In this document: positions 45,401-55,800 of the stretch, one piece after another
Layout of the letters: every line of letters starts with the position of its first letter
How positions within the stretch are numbered: position 1 is the stretch's first letter
NCBI RefSeq assembly: GCF_040807025.1
Contig: NC_090956.1
Coordinates: 1,972,517 to 2,036,516 of the forward strand
Direction of reading: 5' to 3'
Length of the DNA stretch: 64,000 nt
Source of the DNA: Struthio camelus
Lineage: Eukaryota; Chordata; Aves; Struthioniformes; Struthionidae
Made by a program: the position numbers and the translations under genes
Notes under the pieces: model-generated
What the model was told of the DNA's origin: nothing
The model's database searches: none
What the model saw: only the letters and a program-made list of their open reading frames with translations

Positions 45401-45524
45401 GGATCTCTGGAGGGAGATAAACTGGCTCTTGGTGGGCTTTGGCCAGCAGACCTGCTTGCCTGTGAATCCTCGCTGCAAAGAGTGCCTCAATCAAGACATT
45501 TGCCCAGCTGCTAAGAGATGCTGA
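39371..45524 (+). CDS. NTHL1: NTHL1 (endonuclease III-like glycosylase/AP lyase), complete
   Basis: NTHL1 is the bifunctional DNA glycosylase that removes oxidised pyrimidines (thymine glycol and others) and nicks by beta-elimination in base-excision repair, in nucleus and mitochondria. Six exons join to 894 bp, 297 residues. Residues 1-30 are an Ala/Arg-rich leader, then a basic NLS-like PKRRRSGK. The core has MLSSQTKD, the helix-hairpin-helix [10 protein letters not shown] with catalytic Lys205, and VDTHVHR with Asp224. The C-terminal cluster C275-X6-C282-X2-C285-X5-C291 binds [4Fe-4S]. The start ATG at 39371 is chosen because it is in frame with exon 2 in the expected place. The leader is not conserved, so the exact start is less certain than the core. 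It shares its promoter with TSC2. Confidence 0.95.
39456..39920 (+). other. NTHL1: NTHL1 intron 1
   Basis: 465 bp of CpG island sequence with runs of C and G (G run near 39588-39600). No further exon is seen. Confidence 0.7.
39921..40168 (+). CDS. NTHL1: NTHL1 coding exon 2
   Basis: Residues 29-111. It contains [38 protein letters not shown] and [20 protein letters not shown]. The last part is the conserved start of the glycosylase fold. Acceptor TCTTGCAG, donor GTAACA. Confidence 0.94.
40169..42306 (+). other. NTHL1: NTHL1 intron 2
   Basis: About 2.1 kb, the longest NTHL1 intron. Open frames on the minus strand here (for example 40605-41354) show no recognisable domain and are taken as chance. 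Confidence 0.7.
42307..42477 (+). CDS. NTHL1: NTHL1 coding exon 3
   Basis: Residues 112-168. [40 protein letters not shown] and [15 protein letters not shown] is a family signature in the helical core. Donor GTGAGT. Confidence 0.95.
43043..43202 (+). CDS. NTHL1: NTHL1 coding exon 4 (HhH, catalytic Lys)
   Basis: Residues 169-221. [20 protein letters not shown], then the hairpin [13 protein letters not shown] with the Schiff-base Lys205. The last base joins exon 5 to make ISVDTH. Confidence 0.95.
44085..44285 (-). repeat. Ancient MIR-like tRNA-SINE fossil
   Basis: Plus-strand landmarks are AAAGCACTTTATAAACATT, then AAGCCTCACAAACCCT, a TAGGTATTATGAAA block, and a decayed version of the CATTTTACAGATGGGGAAAC stretch leading to GCAGAGATT, ACTTGCATAACATCAGCTGA and CAGAGCCCAGGG-like sequence. 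This is the familiar MIR/CORE-SINE layout in reverse orientation, heavily mutated. The exact family is uncertain. It lies in NTHL1 intron 4. Confidence 0.6.
44596..44701 (+). CDS. NTHL1: NTHL1 coding exon 5 (catalytic Asp)
   Basis: Residues 222-256. [20 protein letters not shown], then [14 protein letters not shown]. Asp224 in VDTHVHR is the conserved catalytic acid. Donor GTGGGA. Confidence 0.95.
45401..45524 (+). CDS. NTHL1: NTHL1 coding exon 6 (Fe-S cluster) and stop
   Basis: Residues 257-297 and TGA at 45522-45524. [20 protein letters not shown] then [20 protein letters not shown]. Four cysteines in C-X6-C-X2-C-X5-C spacing form the endonuclease III-type iron-sulfur loop. Confidence 0.95.
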
Positions 45525-45878
45525 CAGATCAACAGGTCTTCCTAGAGCAACAGAGCTGCTTCAGCACGGAAGCCCAGAGCCAAGCCCTAGTAAGGATGTT
45601 TTGCATGGGGCTGAGCGTGTGACTGTAGGGAAAGAGGAGCTGCAGCCAGCTCAGCCTCTCTGGGGAGGGAGAAACTTGCCTAGCAATGGCTGAGTTCTCA
45701 GGAGTGACAAAGTGGCTTTAAAAGTGTAGCAGTCCTGCTGCATCAGTGCTGCAGGCTCCAGCTTCTGTGTGAATGCCCATGCATGGCCCAGAAGAGCCGC
45801 AGGCTATGCAGTGTCAGGAGCAGCTGGTGAGAAACCCTTTGTCCTGCAGAACCTGTTGCTGCTTGTAAATACACATTT

Positions 45879-45884
45879 AATAAA
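45879..45884 (+). promoter_or_regulatory. NTHL1: NTHL1 polyadenylation signal
   Basis: AATAAA lies 355 bp after the stop codon and is followed by a T-rich stretch. It predicts a short 3' UTR (45525 to about 45905). Confidence 0.75.
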
Positions 45885-45905
45885 GATTTTCTTTTTTTAA
45901 CCCCA

Positions 45906-46845
45906 CCTATAGGGTTTCCTGGCATCTCTGCAGCACAGGGCAGGGGGAGGAGATTATTGGTGACCTCACTAAAGCATGAGACCATAGCAACCAGCCCTGC
46001 CAGCTGAGAGCAGGCAGCACGCAACATGCCAAGTCGCCTGTCTAGCCTTGTCAAAGAGGGACATTGCATTTAACAAGGTACAGCTGAAGGTTTCACAAGC
46101 AGGATCAGAGGAGGCCACCACCTGGACAAGTAGCCTTTGAGTCCTGGTAGCACCCTGGTAGCCCAGGGGAACACAGAGCACAGTGGGCAGCGGACAAGCC
46201 AGCCAGCCTTCACTCTTTATTACCACTTTAGCCAAACAACCATTCTTGCTCTGGATGAGCTCAACAAGACAAACTGATCCAGGCAAAGCTGTTCAATTTA
46301 AGGCCTCAGATGGACAGCATTTAACTGTGTATTTAAATCCTACAGTGAGAGCTGGAGATGAGCAGTGCTTTCTTGAACACAGGTAGCATTAGGGACAATG
46401 AAACAGCTGCATCAGTAATATTTTTCTCTCTTTATCCAAGAAGTTGTAGTGAGGCTCGCTCTCTCTCTCTCTCCTTTCAGATTTCTGACTTATGTTTAGA
46501 AGACCTAGTATAGATCTTGGAGTCATCCAAAAACTATCCGTCACCCCCAAAGAGAAAGCAAGACTCTTACACATTGGTTTTGTGTGTGCTAGGAGGGATT
46601 ACAGTAGCTACAGGATCCAGGCTAACACATACCTTAGAAGCTGACAGAAGGGACACCAGCAATGCTTGTTTTTTTGTTCTTCAAAGAAAGGGCAGTGCTG
46701 ACTTCACTGTAGAGCTTCAAAGGGCTAATTTCAGCTACTCTCTAAACAGGCAAGGGAGGAAGTAAAGTTCATGATGCACTAAAGAAGGATGTAATTCCAC
46801 TCTGAAGTTGCCTACCAAACAGATCAAGAATGAGCAAATAAGTTG
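45906..46845. other. Interval between NTHL1 and NHERF2 3' ends
   Basis: No coding exon or RNA gene is supported here. It holds a short CT microsatellite (about 46459-46473). A minus-strand AATAAA near 46215-46220 means the NHERF2 transcript could also end within this interval. Confidence 0.5.
46459..46473 (+). repeat. (CT)n microsatellite
   Basis: About seven CT dinucleotides in a row in the NTHL1-NHERF2 interval. Confidence 0.7.
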
Positions 46846-46863
46846 TACATGGCAAAACCAAAG

Positions 46864-46869
46864 TTTATT
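46864..46869 (-). promoter_or_regulatory. NHERF2: Candidate NHERF2 polyadenylation signal
   Basis: The minus strand reads AATAAA followed by TTTGGTTTTGCCATGT, a good downstream element. Other AATAAA copies occur nearby, so use of this one is inferred. Confidence 0.4.
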
Positions 46870-49529
46870 ACTGACATTACAGTGTACATTATGTTTTCAC
46901 AATGCAGCTAACAGCCTTACACTTTATTGATTTCTTTTTTCCAAGTTAAATGTACAGGAACTGAATAATTACTACCAAGCTACAAGGTGTCAGAAATATA
47001 AGTGCTTTAACCAGGAGCAGTTTCCTTGGACTAAGCAGAGATTAAGATTTTAAAATCTTACCAGTACATATTTGCACACCTGATTTCTTTTGATCTGCAT
47101 TCAAAAATCACATTTTCTTTTTCTCCCTTCCACTACACTGGTCCAGTCTTGTATGAGAAGTGTGGTATTTACAAACACTTCTTTGCTTTCTGACCATACA
47201 TCATGGATTGTGACAATTGCTTCATAACGTAATGGGGAACATTGTGCCCTTCGCAGACTGTAACACTGTCTGGGGTTTGGCTATGCAGGCACTGAAAGTA
47301 ACATGCATACCATGAAAAAGTAGGGATTCTTCAGTAGATTACAGATTTCTTTTGGAAGCACTTTTTTTCGTGTGTGTGTGGCCAAAAAAAGAGAGGAGCT
47401 AATTGTCTTTGATGTGTAGTAGTAGGGAAGAGGCATCTTGTTAATATCAGAGTCCCAGAGGGGAGGAAAACCTCCCCACATGTGATCCATCAGCCTGCTC
47501 CCAGTCTCATCACTGATAGCCAAACACCTGCACCGGTTCCTCTCCAAAAAAAAAAAAAAAGCACTTTTCAACCTGTTCAACCTTTCAACATTTTGCATTT
47601 TCATAACAGAAGTGTCCTTCAGCCCCTGACAGGTTCCATGTTCTGTCAGCAGCTAGATAACAGCCACGTGCATCAGGTGCTCCCCCCAGCAAAGCCCAGT
47701 GCCCCGGACTCCACTGCTGCCATCCCTGCTGCCTCTCAGCACCCCTCATGCTGTGCCAAGACAGAAGCAGCTGCTGAGGAGAACAGTAAATGTTATAAGG
47801 CACCTTTTAGTTACGACACATACACAGAACCTTAACTTAGTGCTTTGACTAAACCAAAGGCCACTCATTTGTAATGCAACAGCTCTGGAGAGTAACACAG
47901 GGCAGTGTGAGCCACATGTTTCATTCAAAATAGCCATCAGCTCCCATGTTATTGCCGCCATTTGCATTTAGCAGGGGAAAGTGTTTTGTACTTGACTCTG
48001 TCCCACCTTGCCCAGTCCCATTCAAGGGCTGCTTTGACATTTGATCTGAAATACATGGCAGCCACAACAGCTGGGCTTGGGGAATTACCAGAGCTTGGTA
48101 AGAGTGAACAGGAACCCTTCAGCCCATTGTGGCCTGGACCCTTCCCTAGTAAAACACCTCTGTCGGGAAACTGTTAGTGTTCTATAGCATCTTAGTCGTC
48201 TTCCCTCATTTACCGCCAAAGTAGTAAAGAGCTTATACTGGCTTAATCAGTAATGCTTTAAAGATACATTTTTTTAAGGTTCTAATGCTGAGAGCAGGGT
48301 GTTTACAAAGGAGGGCACAGGAAGCCAAAGCAATTGCCTGCTACATCAAACTGCTGCCTGCTTCACAGCCAGCCCTGCAAAGACAACCCCCCCCCCCCCG
48401 CAGCAGCATGCACTGCTTCAGAGGACAAGCCTGTGTCCCCTCCCTCCCCCTGCATCCACACGACAGAGAGAAGACAGTGAGACTGAAACATGGATGGAGA
48501 GAGAGAGCAGCAGAAGAGAGGAAGGTTTTAAATACCAGCTCAGAAGTAACAAAGCAGGTGGGAGCTGGACTCTGTTCCAGGACACGACGGCCGCGCGCAG
48601 AGGGGCCGAGCCCCGTGTTGTGGAGCGCCAAGCCTGCTGCTGGAGCTGGATCCCCACGGCACACCTTCCTAGCTGCTGGCAGATGCTCGCTTGTGCTCTT
48701 TTCAAGTCTGTCTGAAGAGCAGAGTTTGTAGCATCTCATGGCTTTTGTCCTCTTGCAAGGCCTTCTGAGCCGGGCTGCCAAGACAGATCCTTGCGCTGCT
48801 GAAGTGCTGCTGGGAGTACAGACTTGCTGCTACCCTGAGCAGGGGACGGCATCATCTCATTCCCTTCCCTTCCCCATGCCAGTCATTGCTGCATTTGATT
48901 ATGCAAATCATGAGGCCTGTGGCATTTGGGCTGTTGGGTTTGTGTTTTGGTTTTAAATCCTGCCATCTCTTCTCTGCGGAGCTGTCTGGAGGGAAGGGGG
49001 AGGGGATGAAAAAGGGGCTTTTATTGCCTTAGTAGAAGGCGCTGGTGGGGAGGGAGGTTCCTGCACTAACTAGAAACATATGGGACTTCATTTAAAAAAA
49101 AAAAAAAACAACAAAAAACCTTTTTCATTTCAATAGCAATAGCAAAGCCAACAAGAACAATTTACAGCCGCTCTCTGTTTTCCCATGATGTGAGTAGCTA
49201 GTGCTACAGATTGGGTGCAGGGGAGGGGGCTGTCACCTACATCCCAACCTTTTTTCTGGACCCCTTGCCCAAGGTGAGGGACACGAGGACATAAGACATT
49301 TGCACAGGGGCACAGAGCATCCCATGGGGCTCAGTCTGGGACACTCAAAAAAAATCAAAACAAAAATCCCAAATGAAATAAAAAGTAATACAAGCCTAAA
49401 TTATGCAGGTAAGAAACAAGAGTTAAATTCTTCCAGTCCTTTCTCAGCAGGAATGGGGAACTGCAGGCAGCCAGAGCAAGCAAGAAAAGGAGCTTTGGTC
49501 ACATTCGTCTTAGGAGAATCGCTGGTGAG

Positions 49530-49563
49530 TAACAATAATAATAATAATAATAAAAAAAAAAAA
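49530..49563 (+). repeat. (AAT)n and poly-A tract
   Basis: About seven AAT units run into a dozen A. On the NHERF2 sense strand this is poly-T followed by (ATT)n in the presumed 3' UTR. Confidence 0.75.
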
Positions 49564-49725
49564 GGACTTTAAAATACGCCTCATAAAAGCAACCAGTGAA
49601 GAGCAGAGCACAGAGCATCTCACATGGACGCTGAAGACAGGGCCTAGGCACCTCAGAAACGTCCGGGCCAGGGAGAGCCAAGTGCAGGGAAGGGAGACAG
49701 GGAAGAAAGGAGCCACTAGCAAGGC

Positions 49726-49884
49726 TCAGAAGTTGCTGAAAATCTCTCGTTTCTTGTTCCAGTCCATCTGTGGAGCCCTCTTCTTCACGCGCTTGGCGCG
49801 CACCTTCTCCTTGGCCTCTGCAGCCGTTGGGCTCAGGGTCAGCCCACTCTCCTCAAACGGGTCTTTCTTTTCAGATTCTCCATC
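49726..49884 (-). CDS. NHERF2: NHERF2 last coding exon (ERM-binding tail)
   Basis: Fifty-two residues and TGA at 49726-49728. [40 protein letters not shown] and [12 protein letters not shown]. The C-terminal amphipathic helix binds the FERM domain of ezrin. Acceptor TCTCCACCCAG. Confidence 0.95.
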   Translation of the reverse strand, partial: DGESEKKDPFEESGLTLSPTAAEAKEKVRAKRVKKRAPQMDWNKKREIFSNF

Positions 49885-52800
49885 CTGGGTGGAGAGGGGG
49901 AGAGAAGATGTCAGATATGAACAGTTTCCCCATTGCACAACACGCGAGCCAGCGGAAGAGGCTGCCTGAGACAGCGTCCCCCGTGCAGGGGGAAGCATGT
50001 ACCTACAGACACGCGTGTGCACTGAAACCTGTCCTCTGGACAGAGCGTGCACCCTGCGGCTGGAGGTGAGGTCACGTTGTCCTTTAGTGTTTTAGCCCGC
50101 CTAAGCCTGCGGAGAAGCCGGAAGCAAGCCTTTCCCAGAGCATACATGATAAGCGAGCTCATTTTTTGGAGCAGAAAGTCAAAAGTCCCTCCCCCGTGTC
50201 GTGTCGGTGGTTTAACTGGCGGCAACAGTATCTGTGTGGCCATGGAGTTAATTACTACATTACTTTTGGTGGGTTTTTGCCCTCCCTGAAGAATGCGTGG
50301 CTGCCATGACTGGAAGTGGAAAAGCAGAAATACAGAAGCTGTTGCTAAAGGGAAAACAAACTGCTCTGCTTTTCTTCGGGAAAAAACACAAATAAGTCCC
50401 TGGTGTTGGCAGAAAGCATCGACGGGAGGAAGCAAGCTGGCTGTGCCTTCCAGAGTAAGCAGTGTAGGTGTTACAGCAGGTCCCTCCCTGCCTCTGCCCA
50501 GCCAGTCCCCGGTTTGCTCCCAGAGCGCCAGTGGTTAACCAAAGCCAGGATTTGGCCGTGTGCCAGCGCAGGGTGGCCAGGAACACCAGCTGGCGTTTCC
50601 CGACAGCCATGCCCAGCCACAAGATACCAGTCAAGGCAATATTTGCTTTGGGAATTGTATTGAAAACAGCATCTTTCCATCTGCCTAATAAAAGTGCTCT
50701 TATGATAAGAGAATTAACTTTCCTCTCTGAAGTCGTTGCCACTGCTGCAACGTGCCCAAAATCCCAGTTGCCTGTACACCAGTCCTGCCCTCTTGCTTCT
50801 GTAGCAGGTGGAAGTTGGCCACCAGGGCCTCAGGGTACAATTAACATGCAGGTTTAAACACTTTCTGCTAGATAAGCATGCGTCTTCTGGAGGATTCCTG
50901 ACGAGACGTTACTGCCTTGCGTCCCCGCTGAACACAGATCCCTCACTGGGGTGGCACGGTCCCTCGCGTCCCGCAGTGCAGCCTTGCCGAATAGAGAAGC
51001 GTCTTTTCTGCTTGGACCTGTTTCATCAGAATCGGTTTCGGCGGCGCGTTCTGTAACAGCCAGCATCGTTTACAGCTCCTGCTTCGGTGACCACATCTGT
51101 ACTGAGGCTTTGTCACAGATCAGCGCTTAAACGCAGCCGCTGCCTTCGGCGCGGCGAAGGCCTGGGCGCCGGAGGCAGGGAGCGTCTGCCCGGGCTGCGC
51201 CCTCGCTCGCGCGGGAGCTGAAAGGCAGCGTTTTGCGCTCACTACGCTCAACGTAAACAGCTGACAAACGTGCGGCAGAAGCAGGACCTACAGTTCGAAA
51301 GCCTGCCTCCTAGCACTGTTCGCCTAAAGTGCCTAGGAAACTCCAACAAGCGCTTTAACAAATCATCCCACTAACTGTGGGCCAGGCTCCCAAAAGGGGG
51401 GCCTGAAATAACGGCTCCAACTCTGACTTTGCTCTGGTTTATTGACGCAAACTGAAACTGGTGGTGGTTTAAAGGAGCGTGCCAAGCTACAAGTTGTGGT
51501 GGTGGAGAAGCGGAAAACCTCCTCCACCACCCTCCTCCAGGGACACTAATCTCTAGCAAAGAGGTGGGACGATCTCTCAAATGGCCCAGACATGCCTCAA
51601 AGGGAGTCACTGGTGCATTCAGGCACCGGGACAGAGACGGCCTGATTTTCCCGGGGCAGCCAGCACCAGTTCTCACTGAACACCATCACTGAGAATCAGG
51701 ACATGTATTATTTCATGTCCAGATAGAAGCAGAGATGCTAGCCTGGAGACATTTGGCCCCAGTTCCCAGAGGCCGCTAGTGCTTGCAGTCTCCAAGCCCA
51801 AGAGGTTTTAGAGTTTCTGGTTTTTCAGAGGTGGCTGGACATCAGACTTCCCCTTCCAGATAACCCAGCGCGGGGGACACAGCAAGCAGTGAGAACCCCC
51901 AAGATACTTCACACAACCTAGCCCTGTAGTGAGGCGTTCTTCTGTTTTTATCAGAGCTTCTGGTTCAACATGACAAATTTTTGAGCACCTTAAAAATCCC
52001 CTACTCGTTATTTTAAGAAAAAACTGCTAAATTAATAACACCGAGTAAATCTAATCACTTTTATGCCTTGGGTTTACTTTTGGTAAAGTCCTTCATCTTG
52101 CATAGAGAGATCAGGCTGTTCTCTAGCCCAAAGCTCGTTCTGCATACGCTGCAATGTTAAAGTCGGCTCTCTAGCAGAAAAACAGCCACAGATCTGGAAG
52201 CAACCCTCTGGGTCACCAAATTCAAGCTCCTCCTATCCTGAGCAGCTACTTTGAATATTGTGATATCTTTCTTTATGCTCCAGGCTGCCTTGTTCCTAAT
52301 AGCGTCTTAGGCCAGAACCTCACGGCTCCGCTTTTCACAACCTTCCCCCTTCACAGCCTTCAGCTCTTTTCCTGTAGGCTCTGTCAGTGTAATTATACTT
52401 CAGATCTAAAACTACTTCAAGGCATCCTTTCATCTCACCCCTTGTTTCAGGCTATTAGAGCAAGAGTCACCTTCTAACAAGGCACCAATTAACTGCTGCA
52501 GTTATGCCTTGACATTTTCCTCTGTTCCTGTTTCAGGCAGTGCTATCGCCATCCCCGCTGAGGTCACGGTGCCCAAAGGTACGAGCATGCGTAAGTCCTC
52601 TTAGAGGCAGGGTCTAACTTGGAAAAGACGCATGCATTTGAACCCTTGCAAAATTTGTCTATTAATACAGGACATCTGCTGCTGCTGGCAGAGGCCACAT
52701 GCAGCCAGCGAGCTCCTCTGTCCCCCTGACAAAGAGCGGAAAGAATGCGCAGTTCGGACTCTCGCTCGCAGAGCCAGAGGTTCGCTCACAAGAGACAGAA

Positions 52801-55800
52801 ACAGGCCAAGTAATTCAAACCTGCTCAGCAGTCTTTTTAAACTTTGCTTAATCAAATGCTGCATGTTTTAGCTTCCGCACATCTGAAAGCCCAGGAGAAG
52901 TAACAGAACATAATGGTATTTAATTCACATTTGAAGGTTGCTAAACATTTCAGATGCGGGTTAGAGGGCGGCAGTTTACAGATGGAGTCGACAGATAATC
53001 GCCCCTTCCCCGGTGTTTACGTCTTTGTGATAGCAACTTGTATTCCTGCAGTACACTTCAGCCCGGAGGGTCCCGAGTCCTTAATAAACTACCTAAAGGA
53101 ATTATTTATGCATCCCAGAAACGCAACCACCTCTGAGCTGGAACCAGCAGCCACTAGTAGCTCACAGGGACGTTTCATGAAGATTTACAGTGCCAGACAT
53201 GAAAGGAAATTCTGTATTTTGATTGTTTGATGAGCACAGCTGTACCTAAGTCTGCAGCTGAAACTGAAAATGCATTTAAAGGCATTTTTACACAATATCA
53301 CAAAGGCATGTACATATATAAGTATGTAAAAAGAGGAGGGGATACATTTGGGGTTTTTTTTTACCTCTGATTCCTTCCCAGGGCTTTGAAGGTCACTGTG
53401 AGATGAAGATGTGGATCCTCCATTCAGCTATTGGATAGTAAAATGTTAATACAGTTTGCACAAAGACTGAAGGGGGGTGGTGGGGGGGGGAAGCTATGCA
53501 GAAAAACGCTACAGCCTCACGAGGAAAATCACAGCCAGCCCTGCCAGGTAGAGAATAACGCCTAGTTTTTCCAGAGACAAGGCCAGCTACGTAAACAGCC
53601 TGAAAGGGAGGATTTTGAATGGAAGTGACCCTGTGCGTTCACACACACACGCTCCTCAGAGCTGCCCGGAGCTCTGCAGTTCTCTCCCTGCAAACCCGGT
53701 GGAAGAAGGGCCACTGCTTTCCGTAACTCCCCATCCTCCCGCCCCGAGCAAAACCCAGCCTTGCAGCTCTGCCAGCGCTTAGCAGCTACTTATGTTCTCT
53801 GTCACTGGGGAAAACAATTAAATGGGGCTGAAACCAGCCTTGTTTAACCCCTAAATTAAAACTGCAGGAGGAAGCAATTAAAATTAGCCAGCAGCAGTTA
53901 AGCTGAGCTAAATGAGCCTCTGGGAGGCTGTGAGGTTCCATCTCCACTCTGCAGGCTGGCAAGTCATCCCGACAGGCTCATATTTCTCCCCATCACGTGC
54001 GAGACTCAGGAAAAGCTGGCATCCCAGGAGCCTGGCCTCTCCCCCTTAGTCCCCCTTGACCACTCCATATGTTCTCCCAAACCGAGATAAGTGGGCACGC
54101 TGCCCTGTCATCCCAGCCATCAGAGCGTACTGGAGCAGGCAAACACTCACCTGAGTCTGTGCAGATCCATTTGTGATGGGCTGAGGTACCACACCTACAG
54201 ACCGTGCAAAGAAAATATTTGGTAAATACGCTCAGATGGGGTTGTTGGCCTCGTGGGCAAGGCAAGCTTCCCTCAGCATCACCCACCTTGCAAAGGCGAG
54301 CAGGCCTTTCCCGCTGCAGCGGTTACAGGGTCCCACCCCCGCACGCTCTGCAAAGCCAGCACAGCTTTTCTCTCGGGGCTGCAGCAAGATTACCGTCTGT
54401 GCTGCATCCAAGCCCCCGCAAAAGCCTCTCCATTTCCTTGTCCTCCGGGAAACCAAATTTTTTAACGTTCTCCTGACTTCACTCGATTTCACCCCATTTT
54501 CATCAGAAGAAAATTCCTTCCATGAACCCCCTAGGGACCAAATAACTTCCTTCTATAAGCGCTAAATACAATGCACTTCCATATTTTTTGAGTATTAAGT
54601 ATTTTTTGTTCAGAAGAAAAACAAGCTATTTAATCAGAAGTCTTACAAACCAATCCAAGATTCTTTGCTGAAATCAGCATCTTGCTGGTTTCACAACAGC
54701 ATGTGGGAAATCGACCGCTTTTCACGTAACTGCATTTTTGCAACTTTTTATTTTTTGCTCACTGCCAATGATTTGCACTAATAATATTCCATATAATGAC
54801 AAATGTTATGCAGATGAGCTGCCAGTCGCCACTACCAAGTCACTGCTAAAGGCAGCCTGGGACAGATGAGACACTGGTATAACAGATGTGCTAATCATGT
54901 GACAGGATTAAAAACTGAATTATCTGTCGAGAATGAATACTTCTTGGGGCAAAGACTTCATTTTGTGCATCTCTCCGGCATGCAGAACAGTACGAGACCT
55001 GTCTCAGCTGGGACCTCAGATTGCCACCATATTACAGCAAATGAGCAGAAAACAATGATGTGCGTGCACTTCATTGTGTAACATGAAATCCAGTGAAGCA
55101 AGAGCAGCACTTGGTGCCAAGCGCAGCTTGCAACTACAGAAACTCAGGGTTGCTAATTTTACAGCCCCAAAGCCATTGTCTCAATACGTCATCTAAGACG
55201 TTTCTGGGCTTGCTTAAAGACCGAGTCGGAGGGCTGCATCAGTGTGAGCTGTAGGGATTCCTACTGCAAATCAGGGCACCTTTGCACTTAAAAAAGTAAC
55301 TTAAAATCATAATTTTTGAATGCGTGTTGGTGCGAAAGCCTCAATTTCGGTGTTGGGATTCTGGAGCCTGGTCTGTCCACAATCATCTGCCAGGCAGACC
55401 CAATTCTTAGCGATTTCTGAAGAAAAAGGCAAGAAGGCACACTAACAATGCAGTTAAGGAGTTGCAAAACCAAGGCACAGCGCTTGAATGTGTAACTGAA
55501 CATCACTGGTGTGTCAGTGACCCCGGCTACGTCTCCACGAGTGGAGAACAAGGCCTCCATTATTGTTTGTGCCAACAGACAACTCTCGCACCAGCTCCTC
55601 CTCGAACCAGTTCGGAGCATCTGACACCACTTTCGCCCCATGCAGTTCTCAGAACTGCTTGACCCATTTTTTTGGACAAATCTCTCCATTGAGCATCTGA
55701 CGAAGCCGAGCGACCACCCGAGCCAGATTTCAGATCAGATAAGGAACAGCTGTATCGAGAAACAGAGCTCCCCATTCAGGCAGCCAGGAGGGAAGTGTGC

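Larger units (their letters stand above)
46846..49725 (-). other. NHERF2: Probable NHERF2 3' untranslated region
   Basis: Continuous with the NHERF2 stop codon on the minus strand, with no supported coding exon. Minus AATAAA signals lie at 46864-46869 and about 46923-46928. The first is followed by sequence rich in T and GT, as expected downstream of a cleavage site. A 3' UTR near 2.9 kb is inferred; an earlier signal near 49019 is also possible. Confidence 0.4.
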
